A stretch of DNA of 5,217 nt from an uncultured Barnesiella sp. GTDB lineage: Bacteria; Bacteroidota; Bacteroidia; Bacteroidales; Barnesiellaceae_A. The stretch covers positions 1 through 5,217 of the forward strand of contig CAJGDT010000127.1 of assembly GCA_904502265.1 (NCBI GenBank). Direction: 5' to 3'. The translations under genes were made by a program, and so were the position numbers. The notes below the pieces were generated by a model. The model worked only from the letters and a program-made list of their open reading frames with translations. It did not search any database and had not been told where the DNA came from. This document shows positions 1 through 5,217 of this stretch, in pieces (within the stretch, counting starts at the first letter, position 1; every line of letters starts with the position of its first letter).

Positions 1-463
1 CATAGCTGCTTATCACGACCTGGGGTTGTGCGAAGGTCGCGAGCAACATCACATTGTTTCGGGCAAAATAGTAGCCAACGATAGTATGTTACACCAGTGG
101 TTTACTCCCGAGCAAATTACCACCATGAAAGAGGCTGTAGAAGATCATCGTGCATCGAACGAACAGGCTCCACGTAGCATATATGGATGCATCGTAGCCG
201 AAGCCGACCGCCTCATTGATACCGATATAACCCTACGACGCACGGTGCAATATGGACTGAAACACCTCGACACAACCGACCGCGAGGTACACTATGAACG
301 TTTCCTCCATCATCTACAAGAGAAGTATGCCGAGGGTGGATACCTACGCTTGTGGTTACCACACAGCGATAATCAGAAACACCTTGATGAGCTTCGTAAT
401 GTTATTGCCAATGGCAAGGAATTGCGTCGCCGTTTCGACCAAATATTTGACGAGGAAAAATAG
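1..463 (+). CDS. HD-domain phosphohydrolase, C-terminal part (5' end outside window)
   Basis: The frame is open from base 2, so the gene starts left of the window; the TTG at base 26 is an internal Leu codon, not the start. The visible 153 residues begin I-A-A-Y-H-D-L-G-L, and this His-Asp pair (visible residues 5-6) is the defining metal-binding dyad of the HD superfamily. Further likely ligands follow in family order: the His pair in E-Q-H-H (about 16-17), D-H-R (about 48-50) and the Asp of A-D-R (about 68-70). The first metal-binding His expected upstream of the dyad is cut off. The rest is charged and helical, without membrane segments, so a soluble cytoplasmic metal-dependent phosphohydrolase is likely. 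Its substrate (nucleotide, signalling nucleotide or other phosphoester) cannot be told. It ends with TAG at 461-463. No convincing terminator follows, but a 130-base gap and a possible promoter separate it from the next gene. Confidence 0.85.
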   Translation, partial: IAAYHDLGLCEGREQHHIVSGKIVANDSMLHQWFTPEQITTMKEAVEDHRASNEQAPRSIYGCIVAEADRLIDTDITLRRTVQYGLKHLDTTDREVHYERFLHHLQEKYAEGGYLRLWLPHSDNQKHLDELRNVIANGKELRRRFDQIFDEEK

Positions 464-518
464 TTTTAAGCACTACCGGCAATAAAAAAAATTAACACAA
501 TCGCATCATTTCACCACT

Positions 519-568
519 CAAAATAGCACTGGAAATAGCGCTTTATTGGAAATAAATCGCTATTTTTG
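519..568 (+). promoter_or_regulatory. Putative promoter of the cvpA-sufB operon with overlapping repeats
   Basis: TATTTTTG at 561-568 matches the Bacteroidetes -7 box TAnnTTTG and would place a transcript start some 20 bases before the ATG at 594. The only TTG upstream (546-548) is 12 bases away, shorter than the usual 18-21, so the -33 element is poor or missing. The region carries AAATAGC at 521-527 and again at 533-539, and the inverted copy GCTATTT at 559-565, which overlaps the -7 box. AAAATAGC (520-527) and AAATAGCG (533-540) can each pair perfectly over 8 bp with the same downstream arm. TGGAAATA is also repeated directly at 530-537 and 547-554. An operator for a repressor is possible; no regulator is identified. 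Confidence 0.45.
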
Positions 569-593
569 CAATCACACATAATAAATTGAAATA

Positions 594-1094
594 ATGCAAA
601 TAGTAGACATCATTATGTTGGGGCTTGTAGTGCTCATGACCATCTGGGGCATGGTGCGTGGCCTTGTACGCCAAATAGGCGACTTGGCAGCTCTGATATT
701 AGGTGTTGTAGGTGCCAACCTATGGGGTAGCAACATTACCAATCTACTACTTGAACACGCCGGATGGAGTTTCGTCGTGTGTCAACTCGTTTCATATATA
801 AGTCTTTTTCTTGCCATATACATCATCGTACGCATTGTAGAAGCTTGCATCAAGTCGCTTACACAACTGGTACGACTGGGCTGGATAGACTCTATTGCCG
901 GAGGGCTGTTTGGTGCATTCAAGGCTGTTTTATTTGTAAGCATCCTGCTCAACTTGGTCATGCTTATAAGCAAGGATGCAGATGTATGGACATCGCCAAC
1001 TTTCACCAATGCAATATGTTACGAGACAGTGAGAGATTTTGCTCCCAACATATTACATCTTGTAGAGAGCTACCAAACCAGCCCGACTCAATGA
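594..1094 (+). CDS. CvpA-family integral membrane protein
   Basis: The 166-residue product looks like the CvpA family (named after E. coli colicin V production protein; the molecular role is not settled). It has about four hydrophobic segments: residues 4-20, 31-47, 60-82 and 100-125. The family-like motif G-M-V-R-G lies at 19-23, after the first segment, and a D-S-I-A-G-G-L-F-G-A-F-K stretch opens the last segment at 99-110. Length is typical. The ATG at 594 is about 25 bases after a Bacteroidetes-like -7 box and there is no clear Shine-Dalgarno, as is normal in this phylum. The gene ends 22 bases before sufB with no terminator or promoter evident between, so the two are probably co-transcribed. 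From memory, cvpA next to sufB also occurs in other Bacteroidetes, but no functional link is established. Confidence 0.85.
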   Translation: MQIVDIIMLGLVVLMTIWGMVRGLVRQIGDLAALILGVVGANLWGSNITNLLLEHAGWSFVVCQLVSYISLFLAIYIIVRIVEACIKSLTQLVRLGWIDSIAGGLFGAFKAVLFVSILLNLVMLISKDADVWTSPTFTNAICYETVRDFAPNILHLVESYQTSPTQ

Positions 1095-1116
1095 TTGTTG
1101 TCAAAACAAAGTAAAG

Positions 1117-2604
1117 ATGAAGATGGAAAACATAGATAATAAAATCAACAATAACGAAGAGCCTCGTAAAGACTCTATTCTCGAAGATGTTACATCAAAA
1201 GAGTATGAGTATGGCTTTGTTACAGATATAGAGACCGACATTATCGAGAAGGGTCTCAATGAGAATGTTGTACGCCATATCTCGGAACGCAAGGGCGAGC
1301 CTGAATGGCTACTCGAATTTCGCCTGCAGGCCTTCCGCCACTGGCAAACCCTCAAGATGCCTACATGGGCACACCTCAATATACCCGAAATCGACTATCA
1401 AGCCATCAGCTACTATGCCGAGCCCAAGACTCGCAAAGGCCCTGAGTCGCTCGATGAGGTAGACCCTGAGTTGCTCAAGACATTCGACAAACTTGGCATA
1501 TCGCTCGAGGAACAAATGCGCCTGTCGGGTATTGCCGTAGATGCCGTTATGGACAGTGTATCGGTTAAGACGACTTTCCGCGAAAAGTTGGCCGAACTCG
1601 GCGTTATATTCTGCTCAATCAGCGAGGCTGTAAAGGACTATCCCGACCTCGTACGTAAGTATCTTGGCTCGGTAGTTTCATACCGTGATAACTTCTTTGC
1701 AGCACTCAACTCGGCTGTATTTAGTGACGGTTCGTTTGTATACATTCCTAAAGGGGTGCGTTGCCCTATGGAACTATCTACCTACTTCCGCATTAATGCA
1801 GCCAATACAGGTCAATTTGAGCGCACACTTATTGTTGCCGATGACGATAGCTACGTGAGCTATCTTGAAGGCTGTACAGCTCCTATGCGCGACGAAAACC
1901 AGCTCCATGCCGCCATTGTAGAGATACGTGTACATGAGCGTGCCGAGGTAAAATACTCGACCGTACAAAACTGGTATCCCGGTGATAAAGATGGTAAAGG
2001 TGGTATATACAACTTTGTAACCAAACGCGGATTGTGCAAAGGCGATAACTCGAAACTATCGTGGACTCAAGTAGAGACAGGCTCGGCTATTACCTGGAAA
2101 TATCCCAGCTGTGTACTTGCCGGTGACAATTCGGTAGGCGAATTCTACTCAGTAGCCGTTACCAATAACCACCAACAGGCCGACACCGGTACCAAAATGA
2201 TACATATTGGCAAGAATACGCGCAGCACCATTGTATCGAAAGGTATCTCGGCCGGTAGCAGTCAAAACAGCTATCGTGGACTGGTGCGTGTAACACCTAC
2301 TGCCGATAATGCTCGCAACTTTACTCAATGCGATAGCCTCTTGCTCAGCGACCATTGTGGTGCCCACACATTCCCCTATATCGACATCAAGAACAATACG
2401 GCTGTGATGGAGCACGAGGCTACAACCTCAAAGATTAACGAAGACCAAATCTTCTACTGCAATCAACGTGGTATCCCCACCGAAGATGCCGTTGGTCTTA
2501 TCGTTAATGGTTATGCCAAAGAGGTTATGAACAAGTTGCCCATGGAGTTTGCCGTAGAGGCTCAAAAACTCCTGCAAGTAACTCTTGAAGGATCGGTAGG
2601 TTAA
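1117..2604 (+). CDS. sufB: Fe-S cluster assembly scaffold protein SufB
   Basis: The product is 495 residues, the same length as E. coli SufB. SufB forms the SufBC2D complex in the cytoplasm, where clusters are built from persulfide sulfur and iron with ATP hydrolysis by SufC. Signature stretches are visible: Y-I-P-K-G-V-R-C-P-M-E-L (209-220), Y-L-E-G-C-T-A-P (249-256), N-F-T-Q-C-D-S-L (401-408) and M-E-H-E-A-T-T-S (431-438). Cys253 corresponds to the sulfur-accepting Cys254 of E. coli, and Cys405 and Glu434 fall on the residues implicated in cluster building at the SufB-SufD interface. The core is the family's beta-helix and the N-terminal third is helical and charged. Met1 (1117) and Met3 (1123) are both possible starts; the purine-rich AAAGTAAAG just upstream favours the first. 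It follows a CvpA gene by 22 bases. sufC and sufD do not follow: a hairpin and the convergent metK do. Confidence 0.97.
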   Translation: MKMENIDNKINNNEEPRKDSILEDVTSKEYEYGFVTDIETDIIEKGLNENVVRHISERKGEPEWLLEFRLQAFRHWQTLKMPTWAHLNIPEIDYQAISYYAEPKTRKGPESLDEVDPELLKTFDKLGISLEEQMRLSGIAVDAVMDSVSVKTTFREKLAELGVIFCSISEAVKDYPDLVRKYLGSVVSYRDNFFAALNSAVFSDGSFVYIPKGVRCPMELSTYFRINAANTGQFERTLIVADDDSYVSYLEGCTAPMRDENQLHAAIVEIRVHERAEVKYSTVQNWYPGDKDGKGGIYNFVTKRGLCKGDNSKLSWTQVETGSAITWKYPSCVLAGDNSVGEFYSVAVTNNHQQADTGTKMIHIGKNTRSTIVSKGISAGSSQNSYRGLVRVTPTADNARNFTQCDSLLLSDHCGAHTFPYIDIKNNTAVMEHEATTSKINEDQIFYCNQRGIPTEDAVGLIVNGYAKEVMNKLPMEFAVEAQKLLQVTLEGSVG

Positions 2605-2626
2605 TCAATAACACCCCCATAACAAC

Positions 2627-2660
2627 AACTCGGGCACATCTATCAAGATGTGCCCGAGTT
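2627..2660. terminator. Hairpin terminator between convergent sufB and metK
   Basis: A perfect 15-bp stem, AACTCGGGCACATCT (2627-2641) and its complement (2646-2660), closes on the 4-base loop ATCA. It begins 22 bases after the sufB stop and ends 27 bases after the metK stop when read from the other side. Position and symmetry suggest it serves both genes. The T tracts are weak on either strand (TTTG on the plus side, TTGTTGTT on the minus side), so termination rests on stem strength or on collision of the two polymerases. Confidence 0.85.
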
Positions 2661-2687
2661 TGTATATACATTGTTGGGGTTATTTCA

Positions 2688-4013
2688 TTACAAGCCAAAA
2701 GCCTCACGAACGGCATCGACGTAGTCGAGTTTTTCCCATGTAAAGAGTTCTACCTCGCGCACGATAGGCTCGGCAAGATAGCGCGATGAGAAGGTCTTGG
2801 TAATGGTACGGGGAGTACGACCCATGTGACCATAAGATGCAGTCTCTTCGTAGATAGGATTGCGCAATTTGAGGCGCTCCTCGATAGCACGAGGACGCAT
2901 ATCGAACAACTTATCTACTATCTCGGCAATCTCAGCATCACTTTGCGATACGTGCGACTTGCCATAGGTGTTGACATAAATACTTACAGGACGAGCCACA
3001 CCGATAGCGTATGACACTTGCACCAATACCTCATCGGCAACACCGGCAGCAACCAAGTTCTTGGCAATGTGACGAGCTGCATAGGCAGCCGAACGGTCCA
3101 CCTTCGAGGGGTCTTTACCCGAGAATGCACCACCACCATGTGCGCCTTTACCGCCATAAGTATCTACAATGATTTTGCGGCCGGTAAGACCTGTATCGCC
3201 ATGAGGACCACCAATAACAAACTTACCAGTGGGATTGACGTGAAGAATAAGACTATCGTCGAAGAGGGCTTGCACGCGCTCGGGCAATTGAGCTATCACG
3301 CGGGGCAACAATACCTCTTTTACATCGCGGCGGATGGTTGCCAACATAGCCTCATCGGCACGATCTTGAGCCTCTACAGTATCATTATCGGGGCATATAA
3401 ACTCGTCATGTTGAGTAGAGATAACAATGGTGTGAATACGCACGGGATTATTTTGCTCATCATACTCGATGGTTACTTGCGACTTTGAATCGGGGCGCAA
3501 GTAAGATGTAACACGACCCTTGCGCAAGTAAGTCATTTGTTCAGCCTCACGACGTATCTTGGCCAATTCGAGCAAGAGGATGTGCGAAATTTCAAGCGAG
3601 AGAGGCATATAGTTATCTGTCTCGTTACAAGCATAACCAAACATCATACCTTGGTCGCCGGCACCTTGCTCCATGGGATCCTTACGCTCAACACCGCGGT
3701 TAATATCGGCACTTTGCTCATGAATAGCCGAAAATACACCACATGAATCACCATCGAACTTATAGGCACTCTTGTTATAACCAATACGGTTAATAACACG
3801 ACGAGCAGTCTCCATCAAATCTACAGAGGCCGACGACTTCACCTCTCCTGCCAACACTACCTGACCGGTAGTTACCAATGTTTCGCAAGCCACTTTCGAG
3901 GTAGGATCTTGCGCCAAGAATTGGTCAAGTACAGCATCTGACAATTGGTCGGCCACTTTATCGGGGTGTCCTTCCGACACCGACTCCGATGTAAATAAAT
4001 AATTCTTACTCAT
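2688..4013 (-). CDS. metK: S-adenosylmethionine synthetase (methionine adenosyltransferase)
   Basis: This cytoplasmic enzyme makes SAM from methionine and ATP, releasing phosphate and pyrophosphate. The 441-residue product opens like E. coli MetK, with E-G-H-P-D-K at 14-19 (catalytic His16, metal-binding Asp18), and Glu44 in C-E-T-L-V-T-T-G. Both family signatures are intact: G-A-G-D-Q-G-M-M-F-G-Y-A (117-128) and G-G-G-A-F-S-G-K-D (293-301). The N-P-T-G-K-F-V-I-G-G-P-H-G-D-T-G segment (260-275) matches the third active-site stretch. It is about 57 residues longer than E. coli MetK (384). By eye the extra length is an insertion near 205-235 and about 24 residues between Y-G-H-M-G-R (394-399) and F-T-W-E-K-L-D-Y (424-431). 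I recall similar extra length in Bacteroidetes enzymes. The ATG at 4013 is supported by the N-terminal match to the family. It is preceded by a long leader with a SAM-II riboswitch and its own promoter, and runs convergent to sufB. Confidence 0.98.
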   Translation of the reverse strand: MSKNYLFTSESVSEGHPDKVADQLSDAVLDQFLAQDPTSKVACETLVTTGQVVLAGEVKSSASVDLMETARRVINRIGYNKSAYKFDGDSCGVFSAIHEQSADINRGVERKDPMEQGAGDQGMMFGYACNETDNYMPLSLEISHILLLELAKIRREAEQMTYLRKGRVTSYLRPDSKSQVTIEYDEQNNPVRIHTIVISTQHDEFICPDNDTVEAQDRADEAMLATIRRDVKEVLLPRVIAQLPERVQALFDDSLILHVNPTGKFVIGGPHGDTGLTGRKIIVDTYGGKGAHGGGAFSGKDPSKVDRSAAYAARHIAKNLVAAGVADEVLVQVSYAIGVARPVSIYVNTYGKSHVSQSDAEIAEIVDKLFDMRPRAIEERLKLRNPIYEETASYGHMGRTPRTITKTFSSRYLAEPIVREVELFTWEKLDYVDAVREAFGL

Positions 4014-4034
4014 ATCGTTCTATTTTATCTATTA

Positions 4035-4055
4035 CTAAACGGGGCAACAACACAT
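4035..4055 (-). other. Possible Cys-rich leader peptide frame (M-C-C-C-P-V)
   Basis: In the metK leader an ATG (4055-4053) is followed by TGT-TGT-TGC-CCC-GTT-TAG, a six-codon frame with three consecutive Cys codons that stops 21 bases before the metK ATG. Leader peptides rich in one amino acid can sense the supply of the matching charged tRNA, and poly-Cys leaders with such a role are known in mycobacteria. Nothing shows that this one is translated: it has no clear ribosome binding site and may be chance. Confidence 0.2.
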
Positions 4056-4143
4056 TGTGTCGCTATATCAACAACGGCAGAGGGAAGACTAACTCAAAAA
4101 AATCACACAAATTGTAGCGCCTTGAAACGGCGGTATGCACAGA

Positions 4144-4196
4144 ACAGTTTTAGCAATTTTTTTGTGTGGTTGCAAGCAGTCAAATCCTTCCACAAT
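4144..4196 (-). ncRNA. SAM-II riboswitch upstream of metK
   Basis: On the minus strand the sequence carries the conserved SAM-II blocks in order and spacing: GATTTGA (4186-4180), GCTTGCA (4177-4171), CCAC, an A-rich connector (4163-4157) and GCTAAAA (4154-4148). Helix P1 is TGTGG (4194-4190) with CCACA (4169-4165). The pseudoknot can form by GCAA (4173-4170) with TTGC (4156-4153), leaving T4152 where the SAM-contacting U44 of the metX aptamer lies. A weak outer pairing is possible between CTG (4179-4177) and CTG (4147-4145). Two extra bases sit between P1 and GATTTGA relative to the usual form. It lies between the metK promoter and start codon, so SAM should lower expression of its own synthetase. 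The identification is from memory of the family consensus and the crystal-structure sequence. The roughly 130-base distance to the start codon is unusual. Confidence 0.87.
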
Positions 4197-4207
4197 TATT
4201 TCGGGCA

Positions 4208-4237
4208 CAAAGGTACGAAATATTATTGAATTACAAA
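4208..4237 (-). promoter_or_regulatory. metK promoter, Bacteroidetes primary sigma type
   Basis: On the minus strand a -33 element TTTG (4237-4234) is followed after 18 bases by TACCTTTG (4215-4208), a full match to the Bacteroidetes -7 consensus TAnnTTTG. Initiation is expected a few bases downstream, near 4200, immediately ahead of the SAM-II aptamer. That fits an mRNA whose 5' end begins with the riboswitch. Confidence 0.8.
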
Positions 4238-4252
4238 CACCTACAATGGCAT

Positions 4253-4291
4253 AAGGTGATAAAATAAATAATGTTTGTGCTTTATTACCTT
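4253..4291. repeat. Imperfect inverted repeat upstream of the metK promoter
   Basis: AAGGTGATAAA (4253-4263) and TTTATTACCTT (4281-4291) are complementary except at one position, which is a G-U pair in plus-strand RNA; the loop is 17 bases. On the plus strand the stem runs into TTTTTT (4290-4295), giving a terminator shape, yet no plus-strand gene reads into it. It lies 16 bases upstream of the metK -33 element, so a protein-binding operator is an alternative. The rest of the AT-rich stretch to 4379 shows nothing else I can support. Confidence 0.4.
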
Positions 4292-4379
4292 TTTTCTATA
4301 AGTCATCATCGATATATCATTTCAACTTTGGCAGATTATCCATCATAACATAGATATAATATTACAACATATAAATATC

Positions 4380-4411
4380 AAAAGAGGCCGTGTCTTGTGA
4401 GACACAGCCTC
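4380..4411 (-). terminator. Intrinsic terminator of pckA
   Basis: In minus-strand RNA GAGGC-T-GTGTC (4411-4401) pairs with GACAC-G-GCCTC (4394-4384) as an unbroken 11-bp stem with one U-G pair, around a 6-base loop (4400-4395), followed at once by TTTT. It begins 23 bases after the pckA stop. On the plus strand the same position is a C-A mismatch and no T run follows, so it is oriented for pckA. It separates pckA from the metK promoter. Confidence 0.88.
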
Positions 4412-4434
4412 GGGCTGTATATACACTACTTCGA

Positions 4435-5217
4435 TTAGAGTTGGGGACCTGCAGCTACGAGAGCTTTACCTGCTTCGTTACCGGTGAACTTGTTGAAGTT
4501 CTTGATGAAGCGACCGGCGAGGTCTTTGGCCTTCTCTTCCCACTCGCAAGCGCAAGCGTAAGTGTCGCGAGGATCGAGGATTGCGGGGTCAACACCGGGC
4601 AACTCTGTGGGAACTGTGAATGAGAAGTAAGGAATTTGTTTTGTGGGAGCTTTATCGATAGAGCCATCGAGGATAGCATCGATAATACCACGAGTATCGC
4701 GGATAGAGATACGCTTACCTGTACCATTCCAACCTGTATTTACGAGGTATGCTTTAGCACCTGATTTTTCCATCTTCTTAACCAACTCCTCGGCATATTT
4801 AGTGGGGTGCAATGACAAGAATGCAGCACCGAAGCAAGCAGAGAATGTGGGAGTGGGCTCAGTAATACCACGCTCAGTACCGGCCAACTTAGCAGTGAAG
4901 CCAGAGAGGAAGTAGTACTTAGTTTGCTCAGCGTTCAAGATAGAAACGGGAGGCAATACACCAACTGCATCGGCCGAGAGGAAGATTACGCTCTTAGCAG
5001 CGGGACCCTTTGATTGGGGACGTACGATGTTGTTGATGTGGAAGATGGGGTATGATACACGAGTGTTCTCAGTAACCGACTTGTCGCTGAAGTCGATCTT
5101 ACCGTTGGCATCAACAGTTACGTTCTCGAGGAGAGCGTCGCGCTTGATAGCAGCGTAGATGTCTGGCTCAGACTCTTTGTCGAGGTTGATAACCTTAGCG
5201 TAGCAACCGCCCTCGAA
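4435..5217 (-). CDS. pckA: ATP-dependent phosphoenolpyruvate carboxykinase, C-terminal half (5' end outside window)
   Basis: The enzyme interconverts oxaloacetate plus ATP with phosphoenolpyruvate, CO2 and ADP in the cytoplasm. In many gut Bacteroidetes it is thought to run in the CO2-fixing direction toward succinate. The frame is open to the right edge, giving 260 of roughly 540 residues; the TTG near 4956 is internal. The visible part starts F-E-G-G-C-Y-A-K and is very close to E. coli PckA throughout. E-N-T-R-V-S-Y-P (visible 50-57) holds the equivalent of substrate-binding Arg333, and G-K-R-I-S-I-R-D-T (167-175) holds those of Arg449 and Thr455, with exactly the E. coli spacing of 116 and 6 residues. 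F-L-S-G-F-T-A-K-L-A-G-T-E is intact. The P-loop (kinase-1a) and the metal-binding Asp pair lie outside the window. It ends A-A-G-P-Q-L and is followed by its own terminator, so it is probably independent of metK. Confidence 0.97.
   Translation of the reverse strand, partial: FEGGCYAKVINLDKESEPDIYAAIKRDALLENVTVDANGKIDFSDKSVTENTRVSYPIFHINNIVRPQSKGPAAKSVIFLSADAVGVLPPVSILNAEQTKYYFLSGFTAKLAGTERGITEPTPTFSACFGAAFLSLHPTKYAEELVKKMEKSGAKAYLVNTGWNGTGKRISIRDTRGIIDAILDGSIDKAPTKQIPYFSFTVPTELPGVDPAILDPRDTYACACEWEEKAKDLAGRFIKNFNKFTGNEAGKALVAAGPQL

Larger units (their letters stand above)
4014..4200 (-). promoter_or_regulatory. Long 5' leader of metK
   Basis: If transcription starts just downstream of the -7 box at 4215-4208, the metK mRNA has a leader of roughly 185 bases, long for this phylum. 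In mRNA order it contains the SAM-II aptamer (about 4196-4144), a small CGCC-GTTTCAA-GGCG hairpin (about 4133-4118), TTTGTGTG (4111-4104) followed by seven Ts (4102-4096), a tiny Cys-rich frame (4055-4035) and an AT-rich run into the ATG. TTTGTGTG is complementary to CACACAAA in the aptamer (4168-4161), and TTGTGT within it is complementary to ACACAA (4060-4055). These may be alternative switch states. No Shine-Dalgarno is evident before the ATG. Confidence 0.65.

Noticed and set aside
464..500. A terminator after the HD-domain gene
   Set aside because: There is an A-rich run but no stem of useful length before a T tract on the plus strand.
764..1114. A 116-codon plus-strand frame overlapping the CvpA gene
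   Set aside because: It is a shadow of the CvpA frame, which has coherent membrane segments and family motifs; this translation is Cys- and His-rich with no recognisable pattern.
2149..2415. An 88-codon minus-strand frame within sufB
   Set aside because: It is antisense to a highly conserved part of sufB and has no sign of being coding.
3018..3488. A 156-codon open frame on the plus strand
   Set aside because: It is antisense to metK, whose protein matches its family over this whole stretch; the translation resembles no family and has no promoter or ribosome binding site.
4144..4196. SAM-I (S-box) riboswitch
   Set aside because: The S-box core (AGAG, GGAGGGA, GATGAAACC, GGCAACC) is absent; the blocks match SAM-II instead.
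4643..4915. A 90-codon plus-strand frame within pckA, and a 90-codon minus-strand frame at 4455-4727
   Set aside because: Both overlap the pckA frame, which matches E. coli PckA almost residue for residue here.
4954..4956. TTG as the start of a short C-terminal PckA protein
   Set aside because: The same frame continues to the right edge and encodes conserved PckA sequence, so the gene is simply cut by the window.

Overview
The window looks like chromosomal housekeeping DNA from a member of the Bacteroidota, most likely order Bacteroidales. The evidence is a near-perfect Bacteroides-type promoter (TTTG, 18 bases, TACCTTTG) ahead of metK, the absence of strong Shine-Dalgarno sequences, a MetK longer than the E. 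coli enzyme, and a CvpA-family gene just ahead of sufB. I cannot name the genus from this sequence alone.

Layout, left to right. Bases 1-463 (+) hold the 3' part of an HD-domain phosphohydrolase gene whose start lies left of the window. Bases 464-593 are a short regulatory gap with a Bacteroidetes-type -7 box overlapping repeated and inverted AAATAGC/GCTATTT elements. Bases 594-1094 and 1117-2604 (+) form a probable two-gene operon: a CvpA-family membrane protein, then the Fe-S cluster scaffold SufB. A perfect 15-bp hairpin (2627-2660) separates sufB from the convergent gene metK (4013-2688, -), encoding S-adenosylmethionine synthetase. Bases 4014-4434 are non-coding but dense in signals. Reading in the direction of metK they hold the terminator of the gene behind it, an inverted repeat, the metK promoter, a SAM-II riboswitch and a long leader with possible switch elements, including a tiny Met-Cys-Cys-Cys-Pro-Val frame. 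The right end (5217-4435, -) is the C-terminal half of ATP-dependent phosphoenolpyruvate carboxykinase (pckA), with a good intrinsic terminator.

How the parts relate. MetK makes SAM, and the riboswitch in its leader should sense SAM, so this is an apparent product-feedback loop. The aptamer lies about 130 bases from the metK start codon, which is unusual for SAM-II, whose known control is by hiding the ribosome binding site close by. The intervening leader contains complementary segments that could relay the signal. SufB works with SufC and SufD in iron-sulfur assembly, but neither is next to it here: the hairpin and the convergent metK follow directly. pckA is central carbon metabolism and appears transcriptionally separate from metK.

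I found no mobile element, CRISPR array, tRNA or rRNA. I see no wholly new system. The most interesting region is the metK leader.
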